NCBI GenBank assembly: GCA_001798075.1
Contig: MGRG01000007.1
Coordinates: 34,527-98,526, forward strand
DNA from: Deltaproteobacteria bacterium RIFCSPHIGHO2_01_FULL_43_49
Lineage (GTDB): Bacteria; UBA10199; SPLOWO2-01-44-7
Direction of reading: 5' to 3'
Length of the DNA: 64,000 bases
The notes beneath the pieces were generated by a model that saw nothing but the letters and a program-made list of their open reading frames with translations, did no database searches and was not told the origin of the DNA. This document shows, piece after piece, positions 26,022 through 35,083 of this stretch; within the stretch, counting starts at the first letter, position 1; each line of letters begins with the position of its first letter. Made by a program: the position numbers and the translations under genes.

Positions 26022-27344
26022 TTATCTCAGGAGATCCAATGACTGCCGTATGGCATAAAACGGAGTTTGGTAAATGCTTTTGCCTTTCTCGGAATAAACA
26101 GCTCCACCTCCGGCACTGACCAAAAGGCCGAACTTTCCGCCCGAAAAGTTAAGATATTCAAGAAGACTGGAAAAATGGCGGCGATTCATTTTACCCGTCG
26201 CCTTCACTTCAATGGGGATCACCATTTTATTTTTTGTGAATAAAAAATCAATTTCACTGCTGTTGACGGCCTTTCGCCAGACAACCGTCTTTTGCGTTTC
26301 CCACGGCTTGATTTCATTGAGGACCGCATTTTCAAAAATGCCGCCCAAATAGGTTGAACCAAGGCGCGTTTCTTCCCCGACGACTTCTGAAATTCGCAAA
26401 GAGACGGGACTAAAGACGTGGCGTATTCCATGATCAAAAAGGTATCGCTTGGGCGGGATGCGTGAAACGCCGGGGGCAGTCGGTGTTTCGATTTCAATTT
26501 TAAAAACCAGCATCCAATTTTCCAGCAAATTGATCATGTCCGGAAGCAAACGATAACCCGGCTGATTCGCTTCTATGATGGTTGAAAGTTTGCTGGGAGA
26601 TCCCAACGTTTGGGCAATCCTTTTGAAGGTCAATTCAAAAAGAGCACTTTTTTCTTCGCCTTCCACACGTTTAAAATCTTCCGTGTATCCATAAGCCAGA
26701 TCTTTCAGTTTTTCCTCCCAGTTTTTTTTATGGACGTGCCATTGTAGGACCTCCGGAAGCCCGCCAATGGTGAGATAAACCTGGAAGCTTTGCAAAGCCT
26801 TTTGATGGAAGGGAGGCGACAAAGGTTTTTCAGGTTCCCACGCTTTTATTTTTTGTAAGAGAAGTTCTTCATTGAAGGCCAGTAAAAATTCCTCAAAAGT
26901 GAAGGGATAGATTTTGATGGAATGCGTTCTCCCAACGGGATAGCGAACATCTTTGCGAAACAATCTTGCCATGAGTGAACCGAGCAACACAACAGTCTGG
27001 TTTTCCCATGTTTCTTTAAAATAGCGAACATAGCCCCCCAGCAACCGGCTTTCTTGTGCTTCGTCGATGACCAATATTCTTCCTTGTCCCGGAACAAAAT
27101 TTTTCTCCGCGGCAAGGAGATCCGAAAATTCTTCAAACGCGTTTGTCGCATCTATCTTTCTTAAAAAAACCTTCTCTTTTTCAAGGTCCAGCCAGAGATG
27201 GGGGCGGCTTGAGCACAGGTGTTTCACCAAAGAGGTTTTTCCAACCTGTCTGGCCCCTTCCACCAAAATAGTGTCTCTATTTCTATCTTTATTGTTGAGG
27301 GTCTCTTCCAGCCTTTTTTCCGCCAAACGATGGGTATAAAACAT
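26022..27344 (-). CDS. AAA ATPase with DUF4143-type C-terminal domain, copy 1 (440 aa)
   Basis: The N-terminal ATPase has the P-loop EGARQVGKTSLVKHL (about residues 29-43), a Walker B region ILVIDEAQ and a sensor VLLGSLMARLF. The C-terminal part has the restriction-enzyme-like E-I-D-F-L-x-n-K pattern SSEIDFLFTKNKMVIPIEVKA (catalytic-type Asp, Glu and Lys). Family members are widespread, often on mobile islands, and their function is not established. A second, divergent member is at 36453-37574. The gene is monocistronic here. Confidence 0.88.
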   Translation of the reverse strand: MFYTHRLAEKRLEETLNNKDRNRDTILVEGARQVGKTSLVKHLCSSRPHLWLDLEKEKVFLRKIDATNAFEEFSDLLAAEKNFVPGQGRILVIDEAQESRLLGGYVRYFKETWENQTVVLLGSLMARLFRKDVRYPVGRTHSIKIYPFTFEEFLLAFNEELLLQKIKAWEPEKPLSPPFHQKALQSFQVYLTIGGLPEVLQWHVHKKNWEEKLKDLAYGYTEDFKRVEGEEKSALFELTFKRIAQTLGSPSKLSTIIEANQPGYRLLPDMINLLENWMLVFKIEIETPTAPGVSRIPPKRYLFDHGIRHVFSPVSLRISEVVGEETRLGSTYLGGIFENAVLNEIKPWETQKTVVWRKAVNSSEIDFLFTKNKMVIPIEVKATGKMNRRHFSSLLEYLNFSGGKFGLLVSAGGGAVYSEKGKSIYQTPFYAIRQSLDLLR

Positions 27345-27533
27345 AGAAGTATGCTACAATAAATAGCTAAACTATGTCAAATAAATTACAGATTATAGCT
27401 ATATTTATGGTGGGTCATAAGAATTCCCTAATGATTTCAATCAGATTTTTCCTCCGTCTGAATTTTTTTCTGAATTTTTTTTTATGTATTTTTTACGACA
27501 GTTTTTTTGCAGTTTTGAATTCTGTAAATTTTT

Positions 27534-28981
27534 TCAACCACAGCCTCTTAAAAGATACCCAATAATGAACGCCAGTAAAATCCATACATAAATCTTTTCA
27601 TTCTGGCCTCTCTTGCTTTGGTTGTCTTTTTCAGGCTGGTTGTCTGACAAAAATCCAAAATCTCCATCAAAGGGCTCCGGATCAAAATATATCTTTTCGA
27701 AAATCTTTCTTATTTTATAATTCTTGGAGATAAGATTTTTGAGATTTACAAAGGTTCCCCACGTGTTGCCGGGAACGATGGCATCTTTAAACTTTCTTTT
27801 GCCATCAAGTCCATTCCAGTTAAACAAGTCTGGCAAAGAAGATTGTAACGCCTCTTCATCTGGTTTTTCTTTTTTCCATGGCACAAGCTCTCTAGCCACT
27901 TCATAAATTCGCAACTCCCTTTCTTCTCGTTCCAACTGTTCCTTTCCCAGACACTTGCGCCGTTGATTTATATTACGGGATAAATCTTCCCAATGGCTCG
28001 TTGAGTCTTTTTCCAGACTTTTATCATAATCTTTAGCTGCCTGAAGAAAAACAAGCTTTAGATCACTATTTAGGCATATCAAATCAATAAACTTTCCCCC
28101 AAGCCCTAAAAGTTTTTCGAATTCATCATTGTTGAGGTCTAAATTTTGAGATGCGGCTGCTTCCTTTTGATCCTTTGAAAATCGGTCATCAAATAAAATC
28201 TTTTTTCTATAATCGCTTAACCTCACATCGTTTCTGTATAATAGCCAACTCAACAAATGGCTTTTGGCAAAATGGTCCAACACATCCTCAGAAATTAGTT
28301 CTTTATTATCAAAGGTTGATTCGCTAAAAATAGCCACTGGCAGATTGCGAACCAAAATTATTCCCAAATCTTCCGGAAGTTTGGTGCAAAGTCCCCAAAG
28401 TGCCTCCAAATCTCTTTGTGTCGCATACCAAGAATAACCATCATATTGATTCCAAACCGTTAACTTCTTTGAGAAATTCTCATTGTGAATGTATTCCATT
28501 AAAAGATCCTGAAGATGTTCTTTCTCAACATTGACCTTATTAAATGCAAAAGTAATTAATTCACTAAATTTCTCACCGTACGGAGGAGAATCCCCTCTTA
28601 TAAGCGCCAGTTGTTTTGCTTTTGGGTATGCAAAAAACTGTTCAGGCTTTACTAAAATAGTGGACAGACTTAATTCTCCGGCTTCATCTTGAGCATATTT
28701 AACAAGATCACTTTTATCGGACTCAATTTTTTTAGGATATCTTTTTCTTCAGCGTCATCTTCTAATAAAACAGTTTTTTTGACCGCAAGGTAACGGACAA
28801 CTTCGCAATCTTTTTCAAGGATAAGTAATAATAATTCATTGTAAACATAATCATCTTTCCATTCTTGAAGAATCTTAATTTTTTCTTCTACAGATAAATA
28901 TGGCCAAAGAGACAATAGCTTTTGCTTGCCGGAACGAGTCGCTAAATTACAGCCTAATATTATTGTTTCCTTTTTTGACAT
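27534..28981 (-). CDS. Hypothetical protein read through a -1 shift at an A7 run (about 482 aa), or a frameshifted gene
   Basis: Two open frames on the minus strand join into one protein only if the ribosome steps back one base at the A7 run complementary to 28727-28733. The first frame (28981-28670) starts MSKKETIILGC and is helical to EEKDILKK. The second continues IESDKSDLVKYAQDE without interruption to 27534, where a C-terminal hydrophobic helix (IYVWILLAFIIGYLLRG) ends the protein. The frame arithmetic fits a -1 shift exactly. The run A-AAA-AAA is a classic slippery heptamer, but a lost base in a homopolymer or a sequencing error is equally possible. I do not recognise the family. It lies 3 bases after the TIGR02391-type gene and forms an operon with it. 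Confidence 0.6.
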
Positions 28982-28984
28982 CTA

Positions 28985-29758
28985 TCAGTTTTGTTTTAAT
29001 TCGGCATTGTCCAGTAAGTTCATTGCAAGACTACTCAATTGTAGATATTCGCCGGCATGATTGGGGTCATCAATTTTTGCATTAGACGTATGGCTTTTTT
29101 CATTTCGGAACTTATCAATCGCCATTGTAAGAAATTTTACCCCTTCGTTGAAATCCTCATCAACGTTAGGAGCGGAGGCACCTTTAATGTGTAATTTGCC
29201 TTTCCCAAAAGCTTCAGATCCAGTTTCATAACCGGTTAACTGACGGAGCCGATCTCTCACTACTTTAAAACTTTTTTCAACTGCTTCGACGTAATGGCCC
29301 TTCTCAAATAGATCACGACATTTGGAATCAACGGCTGAATGTAAAGATAGCTCGTTGGAGTTTGGCTTTACTGCAACGGAGGACCCGGAAAGTTCTTCAC
29401 GTTTTTCCTCCAACCACCTAATCAACCCCTCTAGCATTTTGATTGTTTGTGGTATGCCCTTAGCAAAATACGATTGTGCCTCCTCAGAGCCCACACCAGC
29501 CGGAGGTCCTTGCCAAATTTGATAGTATTTATAGTCGTCGAATTCAGGCGAGTTTTGCCCAAATATTTCACGAATAGATTCTCTTATATTTTTTTCAGCA
29601 GTTTCCACGCTGGCATCGTCGTGAGATATGAATTGGGGGTTTAAAGCTCTGACTTCATCGATACGCCTTTTCAATTTTTTTATAGCGGGATCAATTTCTT
29701 CTAACTTGAATTTTTTCGCTTCTATTAATGGCGGCCGATACTGCATTCTTTTTGCCAT
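28985..29758 (-). CDS. TIGR02391-type (Ymh-like) protein (257 aa)
   Basis: The C-terminal half (from about residue 145, KCRDLFEKGHYVEAVEKSFKV) matches the TIGR02391/Ymh pattern, ending in RNEKSH..., a HEPN-like helical motif (Arg-x4-6-His). This family occurs in phage, plasmid and defence settings; the function is unproven, and RNase or abortive-infection activity is inferred. The N-terminal part is a charged helix. The ATG has a strong GAGGAGG site. It is the first gene of a two-gene operon with the membrane-tailed frameshifted gene. Confidence 0.7.
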   Translation of the reverse strand: MAKRMQYRPPLIEAKKFKLEEIDPAIKKLKRRIDEVRALNPQFISHDDASVETAEKNIRESIREIFGQNSPEFDDYKYYQIWQGPPAGVGSEEAQSYFAKGIPQTIKMLEGLIRWLEEKREELSGSSVAVKPNSNELSLHSAVDSKCRDLFEKGHYVEAVEKSFKVVRDRLRQLTGYETGSEAFGKGKLHIKGASAPNVDEDFNEGVKFLTMAIDKFRNEKSHTSNAKIDDPNHAGEYLQLSSLAMNLLDNAELKQN

Positions 29759-29839
29759 TGAAGCCTCCTCATACGGAAGTATTTTCTCATCAACTTGCTA
29801 TCCTGAATACTCTGCTATCCTTAAAAATCAACCACTTAT

Positions 29840-30240
29840 TCTACGGCCTGGGCATCTATCATGGCAGGTTGTGAGGATGCCCAAGCGACAGGTGTTCCAA
29901 AGTTTTTCTCCCCCGCGAGAGGGAGAGGAAAAGGTGGGGATGTGACTGAGGCCGGGGACCCACGGAGTGGGTGCGCGAGGAAACACCCGAAGGCGAGAGC
30001 CGAAGGGTGCAAAAAGCATGACCTCGCCAAAGGCGGGGCGGGGTTTTTACCACCGTGCGAATGCAAAATCTGTGACAAGCCCCGGAGGGGGTTGGCGCAG
30101 ATTTTGCTCAGAGTTGAGCGGGAGATTGCTTCGGCCTTTGGCCTCGCAATGACAAATCGGTTTTCCATTTTCATTTTGCGCCAAAATTTTTATAGATTTT
30201 CGCTCAATTTGCGCTGGAACCAAGTTCGAACTTCGTGGTA
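29840..30240. repeat. Non-coding, repeat-rich intergenic region
   Basis: Overlapping frames on both strands here have no protein-like composition. The minus strand carries the widely seen interspersed motif CATTGCGAGGCC...GAAGCAATCTC (about 30116-30155) and low-complexity tracts such as CCTCTCCCTCTCGCGGG. I see no gene. Confidence 0.6.
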
Positions 30241-30246
30241 GACGGA

Positions 30247-30290
30247 GCACAAAACAAAAATCCATCTCGAGATGGATTTTTGTTTTGTGC
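30247..30290. terminator. Perfect 44-base palindrome overlapping the tRNA-Leu 3' end
   Basis: Every base of 30247-30290 pairs with its mirror around TCTCGAGA. The flanks AAAACAAAAA and TTTTTGTTTT give intrinsic terminator form in both directions. It ends three bases inside the mature tRNA-Leu 3' end, so it probably terminates the tRNA transcript. Confidence 0.7.
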
Positions 30291-30374
30291 CCGGGGCCGG
30301 ATTTGAACCGGCAAGGGCGGTTAAGGCCCGCAGGATTTTAAGTCCTGTGAGTTTACCAATTTCTCCACCCGGGC
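30288..30374 (-). tRNA. tRNA-Leu (anticodon TAA)
   Basis: The 87-base class II tRNA has acceptor GCCCGGG/CCCGGGC, anticodon arm CAGGA-CTTAAAA-TCCTG (TAA), a long variable arm GCGGGCCTTAACCGCC and T-arm GCCGGTTCAAATCCGGC. CCA is not encoded. Confidence 0.95.
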
Positions 30375-30562
30375 TATTCGCTCGCGCGAAGTAAATTCGC
30401 GCTCGCTAAAGTTGGGGGAAGATCTTGCTTCTCCCCCCAACACCCCTCATCGCTTTTACTTACCGACATTCCCAAAAAATTTGCGATGGGGGTTGTCAGG
30501 GGGAGCTATGCAATTCTCCTCCTGACTTTAGCAAGCATCCAGCTTTGCTGGTGCTTGCGAAT
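30375..30562. repeat. Multi-hairpin intergenic element between two tRNAs
   Basis: The outer arms GCTCGCTAAAGT (30401-30412) and ACTTTAGCAAGC (30525-30536) enclose GTTGGGGG/CCCCCCAAC (30411-30440), a CATCGC/GCGATG pair and CAGGGGGAG/CTCCTCCTG (from 30498). A further hairpin GCAAGC/GCTTGC spans 30531-30558. It is similar in plan to the cloverleaf repeats but lacks their linker. Confidence 0.55.
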
Positions 30563-30564
30563 TG

Positions 30565-30637
30565 AGGCGCGGGGCGGATTCGAACCGCCGCATGACAGTT
30601 TTGCAAACTGCTCCCTTAACCGCTTGGGTACCGCGCC
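30565..30637 (-). tRNA. tRNA-Cys (anticodon GCA)
   Basis: The 73-base cloverleaf has acceptor GGCGCGG/CCGCGCC, an anticodon arm GCAGT-TTGCAAA-ACTGT with GCA, T-arm GGCGGTTCGAATCCGCC and discriminator T (U73), as expected for tRNA-Cys. Confidence 0.94.
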
Positions 30638-30737
30638 AAATTTCGGATAACCTAAACAACCCCATAAAGGGTGTCAAGGGACGAAGATCGACAAATAAGG
30701 CTTGATCAATAATATGCAAGCCTGATAGGCAACACCC

Positions 30738-31388
30738 ATGATGCATGCGGCAACATTGTTGTTTCTTCTAAGTGTTATCAGCGGCACCTCACACGCCAAT
30801 CCTTCCTGGCAAAATCTGAAAGAGACCGTTTTGCAAGCCGATTTGAAAGCAAAACGCAAAGGTCAGCTCAATCTAGCCAAACAGGCCATCAAACTTGCTG
30901 ATGAATGTGTCACAACCAATCCGCAAGAAGTCGCCTGTTACTATTATAGAGGACAAGCCACCGGCCTTTATTACGAAGTCGTCATGTTTGGTTATCAAAA
31001 AGGGGTTGTTGCCATGATAGCCGATTGGCAAAAAGCCGTTGAACTGGACCCAACATTTGACCACGGTGGTCCTTATCGCCTGATGGGTGAATTGTTCACC
31101 GCTTTGCCTAAATATTTCGGCACAAAAAATTTGAGACAAGATTTGGTCAAAGCGGAGGATTATCTTCGCAAAGCAATCGAAATTGATCCCAACTATCCCA
31201 CAAACCATTTCGATCTGGCCGAACTCCTGATCAAAGCTAAAAGAAAGCCAGAGGCCTTGGAAGCCTTCGAAAAGGCCCAAAACCTCACTGCCCAATGGAA
31301 CAGTGACCCCTATTTTGCCTCTTGGCAAGAGGAGTCCAAAGAGATAGAAGAACAATTAAAAGGAGAAATGTATGGCAAGCATCAATAA
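30738..31388 (+). CDS. Exported TPR protein (216 aa)
   Basis: A signal peptide ([20 protein letters not shown]) precedes helical repeats. TPR-like units are visible near residues 85-115 (KAVELDPTF) and 135-175 ([23 protein letters not shown]). The body resembles small periplasmic TPR partners such as the TRAP-transporter TatT-type component, but no transporter genes are adjacent. It would sit in the periplasm. It overlaps ssb by 17 bases, so the two genes are cotranscribed; the functional link, if any, is not clear. Confidence 0.75.
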   Translation: MMHAATLLFLLSVISGTSHANPSWQNLKETVLQADLKAKRKGQLNLAKQAIKLADECVTTNPQEVACYYYRGQATGLYYEVVMFGYQKGVVAMIADWQKAVELDPTFDHGGPYRLMGELFTALPKYFGTKNLRQDLVKAEDYLRKAIEIDPNYPTNHFDLAELLIKAKRKPEALEAFEKAQNLTAQWNSDPYFASWQEESKEIEEQLKGEMYGKHQ

Positions 31389-31818
31389 AGTCATGTTGAT
31401 CGGCAACCTAGGAGCTGATCCCGAAAAAAAATACACAGGCAGCGGTCAAGCAGTATGTAACTTGCGGCTGGCCACCAGCGAACGCTGGACTGACAAGCAG
31501 GGAAACAAACAAGAAAGAACAGAGTGGCACCGCGTTGTGGTTTACGGCCCTCAAGCTGAAAACTGCGAAAAATATTTATCCAAAGGAAGACAAGTCTACA
31601 TCGAAGGAAGCATTCGCAACCGCCAATGGGAAGATCAGCAGGGACAAAAACGCTACATCACTGAAATCATCGCACAGCGTGTGCAATTTTTGGGTGGGCC
31701 TGGTGGACAAACTGGCGAACGCGCAACCAAAAAACAACCTGAAGCCGAACCCTTTCCGGAAGAAGTCCCTACAGAATCTGTGGCGGCACAAAGCGGCGAG
31801 GAAGATATTCCTTTTTAA
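31372..31818 (+). CDS. ssb: Single-stranded DNA-binding protein (148 aa)
   Basis: The OB-fold begins [15 protein letters not shown] and contains the family's WHRVVVYG and GRQVYIEG strands. A disordered Gln/Pro/Glu tail leads to the acidic tip EEDIPF, which recruits replication and repair enzymes. It coats single-stranded DNA as a tetramer. The length is typical. The 3' end overlaps the convergent outer-membrane-type gene by 50 bases. Confidence 0.95.
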   Translation: MASINKVMLIGNLGADPEKKYTGSGQAVCNLRLATSERWTDKQGNKQERTEWHRVVVYGPQAENCEKYLSKGRQVYIEGSIRNRQWEDQQGQKRYITEIIAQRVQFLGGPGGQTGERATKKQPEAEPFPEEVPTESVAAQSGEEDIPF

Positions 31819-32842
31819 CCGAGCCCCAAAAATCACCCTGATAAAGTTGGCCAGGTAACGGAAAACGCATTCCCACAGACATCAAAACAGTGAAATCGAC
31901 AGAAGGCCCTATCGCGCGAAGATCTTCAGAAAATGCGGCCTGCCAGAAAAAATTTTTCATCTCTCCCCTTGCCCCCACCACAAAATCAAGTGGCATGCTC
32001 TCCCATTCTGTAAGTCCCAAACCTTTGAGCCGTGCCGTCCCGCCGGAAAGTTGCACAATGGCTGCAACCTTTTTTGAAATGCTGACCTCACCCGCCAGTG
32101 CAAAATCGAAGGCATGTTTTTTCATCAAGCCCGCCAAAGAATCGTTGCCGAGATCGGCAAGATAATTGAGATTCACATACCCGTGCAAACGCTTGTAGGA
32201 TTTTTGCGCTGCTAGACCAACTCCCACACCGACGTTGCCACTCCCCAGTCCATCAACACTGTTTCCGGTTGGAAATTTTAAAACCAGTCGTGAAGCAAAA
32301 GCGGGTCTCACATCAGTCTCATCCAAAAACTGATATTTTCCAAAAAGGCTGATGTCACTTAATCCCACCGCCACGGCTGAGGGAACTTGATAAACCACAT
32401 TCCCTCTTCTTGTTATCCGATAAGTGAACAAACCGTTTTGCACTTGATCCCTGCCGCCGTTGGGAAACCCAAAAGCATTATGATAATTTTGGATGAACGA
32501 ATCGAGAAAACCAGTGCCGAAATGAATCAAAGGAAGTTCAAGCCCCACTTCCAGATTGGGCAAAAGACCATAAGTAGCCACCCAGTTTAAATACCACAGC
32601 TCCATGTCGAGATTGATTGCATTAACCCCATCGGTCTGACGCTCATAAAGGTTGGAATAGGAAGAATCGACGCGTACTTCGAAATTGCCTGTCGGCAAAA
32701 CTTCTGCCTTGGCCGGTGTGAGCTGCACCATTTGCAGATAGACAGGATGCTGTGTGCGCATGGGAAAAGGACCTTTTGCGGGATAATATCTAGCGTGCGC
32801 AATAGCAGGGAGGAAACAAAATAGGGCGAACCATTTGTACAT
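31769..32842 (-). CDS. DUF3187-like outer-membrane beta-barrel protein (357 aa)
   Basis: A signal peptide ([17 protein letters not shown]) precedes a protein of alternating hydrophobic/polar strands with many Gly and aromatic residues (for example [13 protein letters not shown] and [13 protein letters not shown]), as in outer-membrane barrels. The N-terminal [20 protein letters not shown] segment matches the DUF3187 family. Its function is unknown; a channel or structural role is inferred. The last 50 bases overlap the 3' end of ssb, so the C-terminus may be extended relative to relatives. Confidence 0.75.
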   Translation of the reverse strand: MYKWFALFCFLPAIAHARYYPAKGPFPMRTQHPVYLQMVQLTPAKAEVLPTGNFEVRVDSSYSNLYERQTDGVNAINLDMELWYLNWVATYGLLPNLEVGLELPLIHFGTGFLDSFIQNYHNAFGFPNGGRDQVQNGLFTYRITRRGNVVYQVPSAVAVGLSDISLFGKYQFLDETDVRPAFASRLVLKFPTGNSVDGLGSGNVGVGVGLAAQKSYKRLHGYVNLNYLADLGNDSLAGLMKKHAFDFALAGEVSISKKVAAIVQLSGGTARLKGLGLTEWESMPLDFVVGARGEMKNFFWQAAFSEDLRAIGPSVDFTVLMSVGMRFPLPGQLYQGDFWGSVKKEYLPRRFVPPQIL

Positions 32843-32845
32843 GTT

Positions 32846-32984
32846 TGATAAATCCTAATATCTGAACCCTAAACAAATTCCAAATCCTAATTTTCCAAAT
32901 TCTAAACAATTCCGTTTGGGACATTTGAATTTTGGTCATTGTGATTTGTTTAGAATTTAGGATTTCGGATTTAGGATTTTTCAA
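32846..32984. repeat. AT-rich imperfect palindrome (TAGGATTT-type)
   Basis: The left part carries AAATCCTAA and CTAAACAAATTCC motifs and the right part their complements (GATTTGTTTAGAATTTAGG). It shares TTTGGTCATTG-GATTTGTTTAG with the element at 39101-39232. Repeats of this kind are common in groundwater metagenome genomes. It separates trxB from the barrel gene. Confidence 0.65.
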
Positions 32985-33910
32985 GGATGATGTGTCAAAA
33001 AACGTTCGGCATCAATGGCCGCCACACAACCAGTTCCAGAGGCTGTGACGGCCTGTCTGTAAATCGAATCTTGCACATCGCCGCAGGCAAAAACTCCCGG
33101 TACACTGGTCGCCATGGAGGGTTGCTTTTTTGTGACAATATAACCCTTGGCATCCAACTCCAACTGCCCCTCAAAAAGTTTTGTATTAGGCTTATGACCA
33201 ATGGCAATGAACAAACCATCACAGGGAAAATCCTGGCTGGTGCCGGTTTTTAGATTCTTCAACCGAACGCCTGTTACTTTCCCCTTGGCAACATCATAAA
33301 CCTCATCAATCACGCTATCCCAAATAAAATTTATTTTCGGATCTTCCTTGGCCCGCTTTTGCATGATTTGCGAGGCCCTCAGCTCATTGCGCCGATGCAC
33401 AACAGTCACTTTGCTTGCAAATTTGGTCAAGAAAGTAGCCTCTTCCATGGCGGTATCGCCACCCCCAACAACAACAACATGCTGATTTTTGAAGAAAAAT
33501 GCGTCGCAAGTGGCGCAAGCAGAGACTCCTTTGCCCGTCAATTTTTTTTCCGACTCAAGCCCCAACCATATTGCCGAAGCACCAGTCGCAATAATCAGTG
33601 TTTCTCCTTCGTAAGTTTTATCCCCCACCCAAACTTTGAATGGCCTTTTTTTAAGATCGACTTTGGTAATGTCACCCGTGACAACTTCAGTCCCAAACCG
33701 AACCGCTTGCTCTTTCATCAGCACCATCAACTCCGGCCCCAAAATCCCTTTTGGAAAACCTGGATAGTTCTCAACATCAGAAGTGATGGTAAGTTGTCCA
33801 CCCGGTTGCAGCCCTTCAATCATTAAGGGGTTCAAATTACCCCTCGCAGCATACAACGCCGCCGTGCATCCGGCACATCCTGACCCCAAAATAATCACTT
33901 TGCGTGTCAT
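32981..33910 (-). CDS. trxB: Thioredoxin reductase (309 aa)
   Basis: This FAD/NADPH enzyme reduces thioredoxin. It has an N-terminal FAD site LGSGCAGCTAALYAARG, a redox-active CATCD disulfide in GVSACATCDAFF, the NADPH site VVGGGDTAMEEA and a second FAD contact ACGDVQD near the end. I chose the ATG at 33910, which has AGGAG seven bases upstream; an ATG two codons earlier is too close to that site. It lies 10 bases after the Fic gene but is unrelated in function. Confidence 0.95.
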   Translation of the reverse strand: MTRKVIILGSGCAGCTAALYAARGNLNPLMIEGLQPGGQLTITSDVENYPGFPKGILGPELMVLMKEQAVRFGTEVVTGDITKVDLKKRPFKVWVGDKTYEGETLIIATGASAIWLGLESEKKLTGKGVSACATCDAFFFKNQHVVVVGGGDTAMEEATFLTKFASKVTVVHRRNELRASQIMQKRAKEDPKINFIWDSVIDEVYDVAKGKVTGVRLKNLKTGTSQDFPCDGLFIAIGHKPNTKLFEGQLELDAKGYIVTKKQPSMATSVPGVFACGDVQDSIYRQAVTASGTGCVAAIDAERFLTHHP

Positions 33911-33920
33911 CTGCATTCTC

Positions 33921-34502
33921 CTAAGATAATTCTTTGTGCAACGCAATCAAAGGTTTAAAATTATGACGATCTGCTTCACGCAGTGCCCGTAAATAGCGCT
34001 CCCGAATATCTGTCTTGGCGATCAAATTTTCTTCGGGCCACACAATTAAAGAAAGACCCTCCCGTTTTAAATAAATGTTGACCAAAAGCCTTGCCCATCG
34101 GCCATTGCCATTTTCGAAAGGATGAACCCAAACAAGACGATGATGAATCCGTACGGCAATTTCTTCAGAACCTAATTGGCTTTTTTCCCAATGGGCTATG
34201 TCTTTTTCAACATTTTTTAATGCCTCTCGAATTCCAAGTTTATCGATGCCAATCGATTTATTTGTTTTTCGTATTTGCCCTGCCCATGCCCAAACTTCAT
34301 CAAACATTTCCCGATGAACTCTCAGAAACCATTCATAAATAAATGGAGCCAACGATTTTGAAGGCTTCTTCAAGAGATACTTTTGAATGGCTTTGTTAAT
34401 ATTGGCAAACTCCAAAGCATTGAGTTCATCGCGACTGACCGCAGCAGACATTAACAATCCAGAATAATCATCAAGAGGTGTCGCCCCTTTTAATCGTCCC
34501 AT
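33921..34502 (-). CDS. Fic-domain protein, 'mobile mystery protein B' type (193 aa)
   Basis: The Fic catalytic motif HPFENGNGRWAR (about residues 125-136) is intact, so the enzyme could transfer AMP or another nucleotide moiety to a target. The opening 'GATPLDDYSGL' and overall length match the family called mobile mystery protein B, which is always paired with an HTH partner. No inhibitory S/TxxxE(G/N) helix is obvious within the protein, so control probably lies in the partner. It overlaps that partner by 13 bases. Confidence 0.87.
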   Translation of the reverse strand: MGRLKGATPLDDYSGLLMSAAVSRDELNALEFANINKAIQKYLLKKPSKSLAPFIYEWFLRVHREMFDEVWAWAGQIRKTNKSIGIDKLGIREALKNVEKDIAHWEKSQLGSEEIAVRIHHRLVWVHPFENGNGRWARLLVNIYLKREGLSLIVWPEENLIAKTDIRERYLRALREADRHNFKPLIALHKELS

Positions 34503-34942
34503 AGTGAAGACCTTTTCTTTTCAAGAAGCAGGCGAACCATTTCTTGAATTTGCTGTTTTATGTATTTCTTTTTGGGCTGCTGTTTTTCCATAGCAGCTGA
34601 CGCTTTCGATAAACCGATCAAATGTCGGGCCTTTTTCAAGGCCTTTTCTTGCAAAATCGCTTGAAGAGATTTTTTTGGAACAAAAGCAATTAAAAGTTCG
34701 CATTCCAATCCAGAAGCAATCTTTTTTAAAGTACCGAGTCGGGGGTCTAAAACGTTGGCCTCCAACCGCCGCACACCGCGACCATCTCCCCCACTCCTTT
34801 CACCCAATTGCTTTTGGGTCATGCCCAAAAGCTCTCGGATCGAGCAAATCTGTTCCGCTATGTCTCCTCTCTCACGAAGCCAGGAAGGAAGTTCATTAAA
34901 AGCCCTATATTTTTCCAACAATATGATTTCTTCCATTTTCAT
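34490..34942 (-). CDS. HTH 'mobile mystery protein A' type antitoxin/regulator (150 aa)
   Basis: The helix-turn-helix lies at about residues 34-85 (IRELLGMTQKQLGERSG, RRLEAN, LKKIASGLECEL), as in Cro/C1-type regulators. The C-terminal region is basic and helical. The protein pairs with the Fic gene in the known A/B arrangement and probably represses the operon and restrains Fic activity. Two 18-19-base operator-like palindromes sit directly upstream (34963-35014). Confidence 0.83.
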   Translation of the reverse strand: MKMEEIILLEKYRAFNELPSWLRERGDIAEQICSIRELLGMTQKQLGERSGGDGRGVRRLEANVLDPRLGTLKKIASGLECELLIAFVPKKSLQAILQEKALKKARHLIGLSKASAAMEKQQPKKKYIKQQIQEMVRLLLEKKRSSLWDD

Positions 34943-34962
34943 AAAAACCCCTTAATAAAATA

Positions 34963-35014
34963 TAGGATATATTTGCCCTAAAAGCAATATAGAAATAGGA
35001 CAATATTTACCCTA
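34963..35014 (-). promoter_or_regulatory. Paired operator-like palindromes before the Fic/HTH operon
   Basis: TAGGATATATTTGCCCTA (34963-34980) and TAGGACAATATTTACCCTA (34996-35014) share TAGG...CCCTA half-sites. They lie just before the HTH gene and are the likely autoregulatory sites, and possibly affect the divergent gene too. Confidence 0.6.
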
Positions 35015-35035
35015 TTATATTAAAGCCCATTCTAA

Positions 35036-35062
35036 GCAACTTTTTTGTGGATTCGACGATAA
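35036..35062 (+). promoter_or_regulatory. Sigma-28-like promoter before the hydrophobic/coiled-coil gene
   Basis: GCAACTTT, 11 bases, GACGATAA. One -10 base differs from the best site at 16255-16281. GAAAGG follows at 35071 as a ribosome site before the ATG at 35084. Confidence 0.65.
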
Positions 35063-35083
35063 TAATGATAGAAAGGTTGATTC

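Noticed and set aside
29836..30241. Several open frames on both strands
   Set aside because: They overlap a repeat-rich stretch with interspersed-motif DNA; codon use is not coding-like.
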